From Gillisia limnaea DSM 15749 (GTDB lineage: Bacteria > Bacteroidota > Bacteroidia > Flavobacteriales > Flavobacteriaceae): a stretch of DNA of 64,000 nucleotides. The stretch spans positions 2,538,572-2,602,571 of the forward strand of contig NZ_JH594606.1 of NCBI RefSeq assembly GCF_000243235.1. The letters are read 5' to 3'. Shown in pieces: positions 19,263-27,694 of this stretch (position 1 is its first letter; every line of letters starts with the position of its first letter). A program made the translations under genes and the position numbers. The notes below the pieces were generated by a model. The model did not search any database. It was not told the origin of the DNA and saw only the letters and a list, made by a program, of their open reading frames with translations.

Positions 19263-20263
19263 TCAAGTGATAAATGCAACTGGCCAAGTTGATTTTAATT
19301 TTTCTTTTGGACTAATGTAGCCAAACTTTCTTAATCTTCGATTATTGATTAATTTTCCATTTCCCTGATCCTCTTTTCGCTTATCAAATTCAAGTATGTT
19401 TTCTTGGGTAAAAACCTTCTTATGAGTCCGATCATGTTCTCTACCGTCCCTTTTTCCTGCGAGGTATAGGGTCTAGTGAAGAATGTTTTGACATTGTGCT
19501 TTTTAGTAATTTCCCAGTGCCCTGCAAATTCTTTTCCATTGTCAAAGGTCATTGTCTTAATCCAGGTTTTCCCTATCCTTGATATTCGGTCATTTATTTT
19601 CTTCTGGACAACCTTGGGATCTTTGCTTTCCAAAAAATCCGGAGTGGTGATCAAGGTAGTTCTATCTGTCATTACTAATAGGGGAGGAGCCGTGGTCTTT
19701 CCCCATCATCAAGTCCACCTCCACATTACCCCAAACATTCCTGGTGGGACGGTTTTCTATTGATACCCGGTCCCGTATGACTCCTCTGATGTTCTTATAG
19801 TTGCCGGGTTTAAACCTTCTCCTGCCATTCCTTAAATAGCAGTAGTAGTCTTTATTGTGAAGATCCTCCTTGCGGTTGCTTTTCTTGCAATCCCAGATCC
19901 ATTGATAAATACATTCAAGGGATACGTCTTATATGCCCATTAATTTCCATTCGACAGCAATCAGTTCCGTGCTTAACTGTTGCTTGCTCAACCAACCAGC
20001 CGCCTGCTCTTTGAGTGTATCGGTCAACTTGATGAATTTATATTTTGTCTCGTGCTTACGGTGTGTTTTACTCTGGGCCAGGCGCGGAATATAGCTGCCG
20101 GCGTGCTGCCCACGCTTTCCAGTATTCCTTTTCAGCTCAAAGCATACTGAACCTTTGTGAACACCAATTATATCGGCTATCTCACTTTTTTCTTCCCTGT
20201 TCCCAACAAAGCACCAATTTGGTATCTTTATTCTTGACTACGTTGTTTAAATTTTTTCTTCAC
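19263..20263 (-). pseudogene. IS30-family transposase, multiply disrupted
   Basis: Reading from GTG at 20263, the fragments are MKKKFKQRSQE-stop and RYQIGALLGTGKK. A shift in a run of six A is followed by SEIADIIGVHKGSV (the N-terminal helix-turn-helix), then IPRLAQSKTHRKHETKYKF, VEWKLMGI-stop and VSLECIYQWIWDCK. The DDE core begins at VWGNVEVDLMMGKDH. A shift near 19680 leads into the longest intact piece (19349-19672: MTDRTTLITT…FDNGKEFAG…VENMIGLIRRF). After a last shift the C-terminus INNRRLRKFGYISPKEKL ends inside the left inverted repeat. At least five lesions make it inactive. The order matches IS30 transposases throughout. Confidence 0.85.
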
Positions 20264-20285
20264 AAATCAAATTTAGCACTTGGCT

Positions 20286-20313
20286 AATCATTGGGGGCTT
20301 GCCCCCAATGATT
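20286..20313. repeat. Perfect GC-rich hairpin inside the IS30 right end
   Basis: AATCATTGGGGG at 20286-20297 pairs perfectly with CCCCCAATGATT at 20302-20313 around a 4-nt loop. It lies between the right terminal repeat and the transposase start. That is where insertion sequences often carry hairpins that limit read-through or translation from outside; this role is inferred. Confidence 0.75.
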
Positions 20314-20380
20314 TTAATTTAAGTTGCATTTATGTGTTGAACTTAGATAATCGCTAAAATACGATTTGTATATTTGTGAG

Positions 20381-21403
20381 ATGAACGAAAACCTGGACCC
20401 AACCGGAGAAAATTTCACTCCTGAAGAACTCGATATAGAAAGAGCTTTACGCCCGCTTAGTTTCGACGATTTTGCAGGACAGGATCAGGTGCTCGAAAAT
20501 CTGAAGGTTTTTGTGAAAGCTGCAAATCTACGTGGAGAGGCTTTAGATCATACTTTGTTTCATGGGCCTCCCGGACTGGGTAAAACCACGCTGGCCTATA
20601 TCCTTGCCAACGAGTTGAATGTTGGTATTAAAGTCACCTCCGGCCCGGTAGTAGATAAACCAGGGGATCTTGCTGGTCTTCTTACCAACCTGGAAGAACG
20701 GGATGTGCTTTTTATCGATGAAATCCATCGATTAAGTCCAATCGTTGAAGAATATCTCTATTCTGCCATGGAGGATTATAAAATAGATATCATGATCGAG
20801 TCCGGGCCTAATGCCCGTACAGTTCAAATCAATTTAAATCCATTTACTCTTATAGGTGCCACCACCCGTTCTGGATTGTTAACCGCTCCAATGCGTGCCA
20901 GGTTTGGTATTTCCAGCAGACTTCAATACTATACTACAGAATTGCTCTCAGATATCGTTCAGCGAAGTTCTGAAATCCTGAAAGTTCCTATTTCTTTGGA
21001 TGCCGCGATAGAGATAGCCGGCAGGAGTAGGGGGACACCCCGAATTGCAAACGCATTGTTGCGCAGAGTTCGGGATTTTGCTCAAATTAAAGGAAATGGC
21101 AAGATAGATATGGAAATCGCGAAATATGGTCTTAAAGCCCTTAATGTTGATGCTCATGGATTGGATGAAATGGATAATAAGATTCTTATCACTATCATAG
21201 ATAAATTTAAGGGTGGGCCTGTTGGACTATCAACGCTTGCAACTGCGGTAAGTGAAAATGCAGAAACCATAGAGGAGGTGTATGAGCCTTTCTTAATCCA
21301 GCAGGGATTTATTTATCGAACCCCGCGTGGACGTGAAGTTACCGAAGCTGCCTATAAACATTTAGGCAGGGTAAAGGGGAATACTCAGGGTGGCTTATTT
21401 TAA
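20381..21403 (+). CDS. ruvB: Holliday junction branch-migration helicase RuvB
   Basis: RuvB is the AAA+ motor of the RuvABC complex that drives Holliday junction branch migration. The start at 20381 ([12 protein letters not shown], 340 residues) is used instead of an in-frame ATG 15 bp earlier because it matches the usual length and sequence of the family. Walker [10 protein letters not shown] is at residue 62, Walker B is LFIDEIHRL, sensor 1 lies in GATTRSGLL, and the winged-helix end is [13 protein letters not shown]. The partner gene ruvA is about 12 kb downstream rather than adjacent. An IS30 remnant ends 38 bp before the start. Confidence 0.97.
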   Translation: MNENLDPTGENFTPEELDIERALRPLSFDDFAGQDQVLENLKVFVKAANLRGEALDHTLFHGPPGLGKTTLAYILANELNVGIKVTSGPVVDKPGDLAGLLTNLEERDVLFIDEIHRLSPIVEEYLYSAMEDYKIDIMIESGPNARTVQINLNPFTLIGATTRSGLLTAPMRARFGISSRLQYYTTELLSDIVQRSSEILKVPISLDAAIEIAGRSRGTPRIANALLRRVRDFAQIKGNGKIDMEIAKYGLKALNVDAHGLDEMDNKILITIIDKFKGGPVGLSTLATAVSENAETIEEVYEPFLIQQGFIYRTPRGREVTEAAYKHLGRVKGNTQGGLF

Positions 21404-21426
21404 TTCATTTTATTCGATTTAATTAA

Positions 21427-22758
21427 ATGGCAAATAAAAATTTTCCTTCGGTTTCTATGTTTCGGTTTTTTGCCAATTCAGGCAGCATTCTCAAAAACCC
21501 ATTACCCTTTCATCATGAGAATTTTGAGAAACTGGGAGATACATTTCAATTGAATATTGGACCCGGGAAATCAGTTGTCTTCTCCCGCGATGCAGGTTTT
21601 GCACAATATGCCCTTCAGAAAAATCAAAAGAATTATAAAAAGTCCACGATTCAAACAGTAGATTTGGCGAAGTATGTAGGGAAAGGCCTGTTAACTTCAG
21701 AAGGTGAACATTGGAGGAAACAGCGTAAACTCATTCAGCCCGCTTTTCATAAAAAGCAATTGATGCAGTTGCTGGAAACCATTCAGGCAGCTATTCTTAC
21801 CGAACTGGGAAAAATTGAAACGAAAGGGCCAATGGATATTTTCCCCATTTTTAACGATCTGGCTTTTCAAACTGTTGTTAAATCCCTATTCAGTAGCGCT
21901 GTGGGAGAAAGCGAGATCTCCCGACTTCAATATATTACCGAAGCTGCCCAAAAAATGCTGGTAAAAGAACTGCGTCAACCTTATTTAGGATGGTGGTTTC
22001 AGCTGGGTGGAAGTATAAAACATCATGTTGGACTGACTCAAGAGGCCAGAGAAATTTTAAAAACCCTTGTGGCAAAGCGAAAAAATAGTGGGGTTCGGGA
22101 AGGTGATCTTTTGGATATGCTTTTGGATGCCAGGTACGAAGATGGCAATGCTATGGAAGAAGAACAGCTTATAGATGAAATCCTGATTCTCTTTACAGCA
22201 GGACATGAAACCACCTCAAATGCCCTAACTTTTACAGCGGAACTTCTGGCCAGAGACCCTCAATCTCAGGATAAAATTGCAGAAGAAGTCGAAAGGGCAT
22301 CTCAGGAAACTACCGGTTTATTTGAATTTATTCAGGCTTGTCCTTATACAAAAAACGTTATTGAAGAATCTATGCGTCTTTATCCACCTGCTTATTTTAT
22401 AGATAGGGTGAATATAGAAGACGATGAATTTGAAGGAATGTTTATCCCAAAAGGTTCCAATTTGTTATTTTCAATGCATGAGATCCATAGACACAGTGAT
22501 TTGTGGGAAGATCCAGATCGTTTTATGCCGGAGCGTTTTGCCGAAGGAAATGCACAAAAACATTCTGCATATTATTTCCCGTTTGGTGCCGGCCCCAGGA
22601 TGTGTATTGGGAATAATTTTGCGATGTATGAGATGATATTGGCAATCGCAGAACTTGTTTCCAGATACAAGATCTCTCCAAATTCTATTCCAATACAAAT
22701 CCTGCCGCTCATAACTTTAAAGCCAAAGCATGCGATTCTTAAGTTTGAATTGAGATAG
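21427..22758 (+). CDS. Cytochrome P450
   Basis: This is a haem-thiolate monooxygenase, probably soluble, as there is no N-terminal anchor. The 443 residues show the I-helix oxygen-activation motif AGHETTS (about 258-264) and the ExxR pair Glu314/Arg317 in IEESMRLYPP. The haem-binding loop FPFGAGPRMCIG carries the axial Cys393. No reductase or ferredoxin gene is adjacent, so the electron donor and the substrate are unknown. The gene begins 23 bp after ruvB with no visible terminator between, so it may be co-transcribed with ruvB, an unusual pairing. Confidence 0.93.
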   Translation: MANKNFPSVSMFRFFANSGSILKNPLPFHHENFEKLGDTFQLNIGPGKSVVFSRDAGFAQYALQKNQKNYKKSTIQTVDLAKYVGKGLLTSEGEHWRKQRKLIQPAFHKKQLMQLLETIQAAILTELGKIETKGPMDIFPIFNDLAFQTVVKSLFSSAVGESEISRLQYITEAAQKMLVKELRQPYLGWWFQLGGSIKHHVGLTQEAREILKTLVAKRKNSGVREGDLLDMLLDARYEDGNAMEEEQLIDEILILFTAGHETTSNALTFTAELLARDPQSQDKIAEEVERASQETTGLFEFIQACPYTKNVIEESMRLYPPAYFIDRVNIEDDEFEGMFIPKGSNLLFSMHEIHRHSDLWEDPDRFMPERFAEGNAQKHSAYYFPFGAGPRMCIGNNFAMYEMILAIAELVSRYKISPNSIPIQILPLITLKPKHAILKFELR

Positions 22759-22835
22759 CCAGGACATTATCAAATTTTTTTCATTATATTTAAGTTGCTG
22801 TAATTCAAATTATTATATTAATTAATATTTGTGTC

Positions 22836-23927
22836 ATGCCAATTTATATGGATTATCATATTTTGGACGAGGTTACCATAGAACAGGTTAAGCAAGCCCA
22901 TTTGATCGACAAAAAGACCCAGGATAAGTATAATGTCAAATACCACCAATTCTGGGTGAATGAAAAAGCAGGCACAGTCTTCTGTCTTATAGAAGGACCT
23001 AATGCGGATGCGTGCGAGCAGGTCCACAGGGAAGCTCATGGAGATGTGTCTTGCAATATTATCGAAGTTGAAGCAGGTCTGATGGATTTGTTCATGGGAA
23101 AAACCCATAGTGTTGCTCACGGAGTTGTTTACAATAGAGATGGCAGTATAGATTCTGGGTTTAGATACTTGTTAGTAATCGATATTGTGGGGAAAACAAA
23201 TTTATTGAATCATGACCATATTCAACAATTCTCTCTTCTAGGAATACAGAGGAAATATACCTATAGTGAAATTCAGTTATTTGAAGGTCACGAAATCAAA
23301 AACCTTAGCGATGATAGTATTATTGCCGTTTTTAAAGATGTCAACAAAGCACTGGAGTGTGCGGTAAAACTTCAAAACGGTTTTGCAACACGAATAGAAC
23401 AAGGTGAGTGGGATGTTGAATTTAGAATGGGGTTAGGGGATGGACAACCAGTTACAATGAAAGAGGGATTTTTCGAAGAAGCCGTAGATTTTTCCAAACA
23501 CCTGAGTTTAATCTCTGATGATGGGACAATCACTATTTCCAACAACGTTCAAAAACTATCTGATTTTAATAAGATTTGTGGTGCCAACGAAAAGATTAGG
23601 ATAGTATCCGAAAGACAAAGGGATTTTGCAGAAAACTTCTTTAAACATACTCAAATTCATTTAGCGGATTCAAATTTTTCGATCATCTCATTAAGTGCCG
23701 AACTTGGAGTTAGCCGAACTCAACTCTATCGCAAAACCATGGCCCTTACAGGGCGTTCTCCAGTAAGTTTTATTAGGGATATTAAAATGCACAAAGCCCG
23801 CAATCTAATAAAGAGGGAAAGTTTAAATATCTGTGAAATTGCTTTGGAAGTAGGCTATAACAACCCCTCCTACTTCTCTAAATGCTTTCTTGATCGCTTT
23901 GGGATAGTGCCTTCTAAAATTTTATAG
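22836..23927 (+). CDS. Three-domain AraC-type regulator: DUF4242, cyclase-homology, HTH
   Basis: The 363-residue protein has three recognisable parts. Residues 1-95 match DUF4242, the fold of the Streptomyces nickel-binding protein SCO4226 (YHQFWVNEKAGTVFCLIEGP, VHREAHG). Residues about 110-250 resemble a class III nucleotidyl cyclase domain: LVIDIVGKTNLL aligns with the first metal-binding Asp region, IKNLSDDSIIAVF with the GDG segment, and RMGLGDGQPV…FFEEAVDFSKHL with the later strand-helix. The usual Asn and Arg catalytic positions look changed, so a sensory rather than enzymatic role is likely. Residues 265-363 are an AraC double HTH. The likely target is the promoter and oxidoreductase gene directly downstream. 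Confidence 0.82.
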   Translation: MPIYMDYHILDEVTIEQVKQAHLIDKKTQDKYNVKYHQFWVNEKAGTVFCLIEGPNADACEQVHREAHGDVSCNIIEVEAGLMDLFMGKTHSVAHGVVYNRDGSIDSGFRYLLVIDIVGKTNLLNHDHIQQFSLLGIQRKYTYSEIQLFEGHEIKNLSDDSIIAVFKDVNKALECAVKLQNGFATRIEQGEWDVEFRMGLGDGQPVTMKEGFFEEAVDFSKHLSLISDDGTITISNNVQKLSDFNKICGANEKIRIVSERQRDFAENFFKHTQIHLADSNFSIISLSAELGVSRTQLYRKTMALTGRSPVSFIRDIKMHKARNLIKRESLNICEIALEVGYNNPSYFSKCFLDRFGIVPSKIL

Positions 23928-24080
23928 GTAGGATTCCCTTTTTCAAAAAGCTCTTCTTTTGCTTTAGCGGGTGGAATAGAATCAATTATCTTCTCTTTCT
24001 ATTTTCAAAATTTCCCATTGAATAAACCACGAATTTATTAGATAATGCATCATTTGTTGCATTTAAAGAATCATTTCTGG

Positions 24081-24111
24081 TTGAAGCGGCATTTCTATAT
24101 CGATAGCTTTG
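24081..24111 (+). promoter_or_regulatory. Bacteroidetes-type promoter before the FAD oxidoreductase
   Basis: TTG at 24081-24083 and TAGCTTTG at 24104-24111 are 20 bp apart, matching the TTG-N19/20-TAnnTTTG form. The -7 element ends 42 bp before the start codon. The surrounding 226-bp spacer between the AraC gene and this gene holds no other feature and is the most likely binding region for the regulator. Confidence 0.65.
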
Positions 24112-24153
24112 TATCTATAAACTAATTACCAACCATTTTTAAACCACCATAAT

Positions 24154-25533
24154 ATGGAAACTGCAATCTCACAATTAAAAGGGGTTATCAATGGCAGCAT
24201 TGTTTTGCCTTCGGATTCTAACTACGATGAAACCAGATCTGTCTATAATGGTATGATCGATAAAAAGCCCGCGATTATAGTAAAATGCAAAAGTACAGAA
24301 GACGTTGTAAAAGCCATCAAACACGCCAAAAACAATAATCTGGAAATTGCTATAAGAAGTGGTGGCCATCACGGGGCAGGATTGTGTCTAGTGGACGATG
24401 GATTAGTCATCGATTTATCCGATATGAAGAAATTGGATATCGATGCCAAATCCAAAACGGCAATTATCGAATCTGGCAATACCTTACAAGATGTTGATGC
24501 GGCTACCTATCCTTACGGACTCGCATTGCCCAGTGGTATAATAGGCACAACGGGAATCGGAGGAATTACACTGGGAGGTGGTATTGGCTATCTTACGAGA
24601 AAAGGTGGATTGACGATTGATAATTTACTTGAGTGTGAAGTGGTACTTGCCAATGGTGAAATAGTAACTGCCAATAAGCAAACTAACCCGGATCTTTTTT
24701 GGGCGCTGAAAGGTGGAGGTGGAAATTTTGGAGTCGTTGTCTCATTTAAATTTAAACTTATAGAGGTTAAGAATGTATATGGGGGACCAATGTTTTGGCC
24801 TATTGAAAAAGCCAGGGAGGCGATAAAATTTTATAGTGAATATACTAAAAACGCTTCCAATGATTTATATGGATTTTTTGCCTTTTTAATTGTTCCCGCG
24901 GCAGAACCTTTTCCGAAAAATTTATGGAATAAAAATGTTTGCGGTGTTGTTTGGAATTATACCGGACCAAGAGAAAAAGCCGAAGATATTTTTGAACCGA
25001 TACGGGAATTTGGCCCACCCATTCTCGATTTTGTTGGGGAGATTCCTATGAAGGATTTGAATGGAATGTTCGATGCGCTTTATCCGCCTGGTTACCAATG
25101 GTACTGGAGAGCACATTATATAAAGGAATTGACAGAAGAATCAATCGATGTGAATTTAGAATATGGATCGAAAGTGCCTACGATGCATTCAACTACACAT
25201 TTATATCCTGTTGATGGAGCTGCCCACAATTTTAAAAATAATGAAACTGCATGGGCGTATAGAGATGCCCGGTGGGTCCAGGTTATTGTAGGGGTAGATC
25301 CAGATCCCGACAAAGCGGATAAGGTAACCAACTGGTGTAAAAACTATTTTGACGCTTTAAAGCCTTACGCTATGGGTGGATCCTATGTGAATATGATGAT
25401 GGATGAGGGACAGGAAAGAGTGAAAGCTTCCTACAAGGAGAACTATGAACGTTTGACAAAAATTAAGGGTAAATATGATCCTAAAAATATTTTTCATATA
25501 AATCAAAATATTAAGCCAGCGTACTTGCGATAG
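24154..25533 (+). CDS. FAD-binding oxidoreductase of the berberine-bridge (BBE) type
   Basis: This is a flavin-dependent oxidase or dehydrogenase acting on an unknown substrate. The 459-residue protein has no signal peptide. The N-terminal PCMH FAD-binding domain contains IRSGGHHGAG, in which His72 is the expected covalent 8-alpha flavin link, and a glycine-rich segment GIGGITLGGGIGYL. The second covalent cysteine found in bicovalent relatives is absent (GTTGIGG). The C-terminal BBE motif is YDPKNIFHINQNI. It has its own promoter and follows the AraC-type regulator. The gene now behind it is an insertion sequence. Confidence 0.88.
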   Translation: METAISQLKGVINGSIVLPSDSNYDETRSVYNGMIDKKPAIIVKCKSTEDVVKAIKHAKNNNLEIAIRSGGHHGAGLCLVDDGLVIDLSDMKKLDIDAKSKTAIIESGNTLQDVDAATYPYGLALPSGIIGTTGIGGITLGGGIGYLTRKGGLTIDNLLECEVVLANGEIVTANKQTNPDLFWALKGGGGNFGVVVSFKFKLIEVKNVYGGPMFWPIEKAREAIKFYSEYTKNASNDLYGFFAFLIVPAAEPFPKNLWNKNVCGVVWNYTGPREKAEDIFEPIREFGPPILDFVGEIPMKDLNGMFDALYPPGYQWYWRAHYIKELTEESIDVNLEYGSKVPTMHSTTHLYPVDGAAHNFKNNETAWAYRDARWVQVIVGVDPDPDKADKVTNWCKNYFDALKPYAMGGSYVNMMMDEGQERVKASYKENYERLTKIKGKYDPKNIFHINQNIKPAYLR

Positions 25534-25549
25534 AAATAAGTGGTTTTAA

Positions 25550-25559
25550 ATTTTAAAAC
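25550..25559. repeat. Target-site duplication, left copy (IS4 element)
   Basis: ATTTTAAAAC directly abuts the left end of the IS4-family element and is repeated exactly at 26869-26878. Confidence 0.85.
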
Positions 25560-26868
25560 TACTACTGATGCGTTAATAATTAGTTGTCAAATAAATTTTT
25601 TTGTTCATTGAAATTTTGATTTGAAAATTCTTCTGTAAGCAATTCTTTTATGGAGGATTTATCCATCGCCGATATACTTAGTATTTGTATGATCTCATAT
25701 ATGGATAGGCTGCTGCGTAACGAATGTTTTATGTGAGCTACGATTAAGTAAGTGCAAATTGCCATCCATACGTGGATGTTTACTGCATTTTCAGAATGCC
25801 CCCATAGTTTTTTTATGGTCAGGTTTTGTTTTATCCACTTGAAGAACACCTCTATTTGCCACCTGTTTCTATACAGTTTTGTTATCTCTAGAGCGGACAC
25901 TTCTTGATTGTTGGTCAAGAAGTACAATGTAATATCTTTCTCTACATCGTGGTATTCTACCAACCTAAGTGGCTCTGGATATAACCTTTTGGATTTATAT
26001 CCATTGAGCAGTATGGTCTTGTCACTTTTTAAACCTGTCACGGGGTTTATATTGTAATTCTGGCCAGTGACCGTGTAGTCCATATTGGATTTGGCCCTTG
26101 AGATAAAAGAAGCCCCTGCAAGATGTATGCGGTAGAGCGCTTCAAAGTCTATATAAGCTTTGTCCATCAGATAGATTGCTCCTGATACCGGCACCAATAC
26201 ATCCAGTACGTTACTGTCGTGGTATTTCCCATCGGTGATCAACACAAAAGATGGTATGCTACCCCTGAGATCGAGCAGGGTATGGATCTTTACGGCTCCC
26301 CGGGAATACTTTCCCGGCGCCCATTGAAAAAGGACAAGGCTAAGGGAGATCGTGGTCGAGTCCAACGCAAAAACCTCATTTTCCAACCTGATGTTGGGTA
26401 TGGGATGATCGGTGTACAGAGGACGCACCTGACCGATCAAGTATTCTCCAAAGTCTGCGAATATCCTCCAGTCCCTACCCTCATTGGCACGGGACAATGA
26501 GGACTGATTGACATAACCGTTCATTCCCAAATGATATAGCTTGCTTTTGTGTGCCCTGAGGCAGGTAGCGATGTCCCTTAGGGAATTGCGGGAGGTCAAC
26601 TGGCCAAAAAACAACTGAACGAACTGATTCCAACAATTGAAATCACGGGTTCTGTAGTCGCCATTGTACCGTTTTACGCACTTCCCGAACTCATACCTGT
26701 TCACATAGTCCAGTGTTTGGGCAAAAACGTATTTTCCAGAATTCATAGCGGTCTAGTTTTAGACTACTAAGCTAGAATTCATTTCAAATCAAAAAATCAA
26801 AGAACGCTTTCAAAATCCCCTGGATAGAGGTTTTAGTTGAAAAATAAAAAAGTTAACGCATCACTAGT
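25560..26868 (-). mobile_element. Intact IS4-family insertion sequence (about 1.3 kb)
   Basis: The ends are inverted repeats: CTACTGATGCGTTAA at 25562-25576 and, on the other strand, CTAGTGATGCGTTAA ending at 26867, with one mismatch in 15. A perfect 10-bp direct repeat flanks them, a length usual for IS4 elements. The single transposase gene is complete. Complete gene, matching ends and perfect target duplication together indicate a recent and possibly still mobile insertion. Confidence 0.93.
25580..26746 (-). CDS. IS4-family transposase (DUF4372 N-terminal domain)
   Basis: The 388-residue DDE transposase catalyses movement of the surrounding element. The N-terminal DUF4372-like DNA-binding region spans about residues 1-75. 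The RNase H-like core carries Asp129 (FALDSTT), Asp195 (YLMDKAYID) and Glu299. The IS4 YREK signature is present as Tyr292, Arg295, Glu299, Lys303 in LYRNRWQIEVFFKW. There is no stop or frameshift, and the length is full. It points against the direction of the genes on either side. Confidence 0.95.
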   Translation of the reverse strand: MNSGKYVFAQTLDYVNRYEFGKCVKRYNGDYRTRDFNCWNQFVQLFFGQLTSRNSLRDIATCLRAHKSKLYHLGMNGYVNQSSLSRANEGRDWRIFADFGEYLIGQVRPLYTDHPIPNIRLENEVFALDSTTISLSLVLFQWAPGKYSRGAVKIHTLLDLRGSIPSFVLITDGKYHDSNVLDVLVPVSGAIYLMDKAYIDFEALYRIHLAGASFISRAKSNMDYTVTGQNYNINPVTGLKSDKTILLNGYKSKRLYPEPLRLVEYHDVEKDITLYFLTNNQEVSALEITKLYRNRWQIEVFFKWIKQNLTIKKLWGHSENAVNIHVWMAICTYLIVAHIKHSLRSSLSIYEIIQILSISAMDKSSIKELLTEEFSNQNFNEQKNLFDN

Positions 26869-26878
26869 ATTTTAAAAC
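26869..26878. repeat. Target-site duplication, right copy (IS4 element)
   Basis: Exact second copy of ATTTTAAAAC. Removing the element and one copy leaves about 81 bp between the FAD oxidoreductase stop and the next start codon, so the two genes were originally close neighbours. Confidence 0.85.
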
Positions 26879-26933
26879 CTGAAATAGAATTTAATATAAA
26901 AACAAGAATATTAACCATCTAAATATATTTATT

Positions 26934-27491
26934 ATGAAAACAAATCTAGCATTAACAGTAATTCTAACATCCCTTTTATTTTTATATGGGTGTTCAGATA
27001 ATGAGGACAGTCTCGCAGAATCAGAATTGGTTTCCCAGGTTTCATCTTCATCTAAAATGTCATCTGCATCCAAAGGTTCCTCAGCAACTTCCCAAACTTT
27101 TCCCCAGGCACAGCAAGAGGTACTAGAAACTTGGGAAGCTATTGTCCAAAGTGTTAAAGAGGGCGATCTTGACAAGCTTATTTCTTTCCATTCATATGGT
27201 CCCAAGTTTACTGAATTCAAAAACGGAGAACTAAGAAATGGTGGTGAGGCAAATGAAGCTCATGAACGTGCGGTTTTTGGTTCTGTCACAGAAGTAGTAA
27301 AACTTGAAGCATTAGATATGCAAATTGCTGTATATTATGGGAATGTAGCTAATGTAACCTTTCACTCCGATTTTCATTTAATGTTTGGAGAAGATCTTGT
27401 TATTGTTAGAGAGCAAACTTCTTTATTATTCGTCAAAACAAAAGGTGAATGGAAAATCGTTGCCGAGCATCATTCTCCATTGAATCAATAA
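26934..27491 (+). CDS. SnoaL/NTF2-like lipoprotein
   Basis: The 185-residue protein starts with a lipoprotein signal peptide whose lipobox is FLYGC (Cys20). A Ser-rich linker (about 25-55) follows, and then an NTF2-like domain related to DUF4440/SnoaL: EVLETWEAIVQSVKEGDLDKLISFHS, a central sheet, and the typical ending LFVKTKGEWKIVAEHHSPL. Such domains form a small cup that binds or converts diverse ligands. It probably faces the periplasm or outer membrane. Before the IS4 insertion it lay about 81 bp behind the FAD oxidoreductase, so the two probably shared a transcript. A terminator follows 18 bp after the stop. Confidence 0.8.
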   Translation: MKTNLALTVILTSLLFLYGCSDNEDSLAESELVSQVSSSSKMSSASKGSSATSQTFPQAQQEVLETWEAIVQSVKEGDLDKLISFHSYGPKFTEFKNGELRNGGEANEAHERAVFGSVTEVVKLEALDMQIAVYYGNVANVTFHSDFHLMFGEDLVIVREQTSLLFVKTKGEWKIVAEHHSPLNQ

Positions 27492-27509
27492 TTGGCTACC
27501 AAAGCATGT

Positions 27510-27555
27510 AAAAGTAATAGTGATTTGATCTTTAATTCAAATCGCTATTACTTTT
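27510..27555 (+). terminator. Long hairpin terminator after the lipoprotein gene
   Basis: AAAAGTAATAGTGATTTGA at 27510-27528 pairs, with one T-G mismatch/wobble, with the arm at 27536-27555 ending in CTTTT. Confidence 0.8.
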
Positions 27556-27582
27556 GCACAAGTCTGTTGGCGTTCAACATGC

Positions 27583-27609
27583 AGATTGCTTCATTGCATT
27601 CGCAATGAC
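27583..27609. repeat. REP-like dispersed repeat
   Basis: AGATTGCTTCATTGCATTCG followed by CAATGAC resembles the widespread intergenic repeat of the form AGATTGCTTC…TCGCAATGAC. Only one copy lies in this window, so repeat status is judged from the general motif. Confidence 0.5.
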
Positions 27610-27694
27610 ATACATCATTACTTTTAAGACGCCTCTTTATTGTGCATCGGAAAAAATAAAAGATAATTGTACTTTAGTGATTAGCTAAAGTATA

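Larger units (their letters stand above)
19261..20342 (-). mobile_element. Decayed IS30-family insertion sequence
   Basis: The element is bounded by imperfect inverted ends at 19261-19281 and 20322-20342, which share GTTCAA and ATAAATGCAACT. Inside is a transposase gene on the minus strand with several stops and frameshifts (separate entry) and a perfect hairpin near the right end. No convincing short target duplication is visible. The left end lies 83 bp from the start of the DUF5916 gene and the right end 38 bp from the ruvB start, so the element supplies most of the upstream sequence of both genes. Confidence 0.85.

Noticed and set aside
20045-20287. 80-codon plus-strand frame inside the IS30 remnant
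   Set aside because: It is the complement of the disrupted transposase N-terminus, whose helix-turn-helix and linker are recognisable on the minus strand.
20361-20376. TATATTTG before ruvB as a full promoter
   Set aside because: No TTG lies at a 19-21 bp spacing and the element is only five bases from the start codon; it is mentioned as a possibility, not called as a feature.
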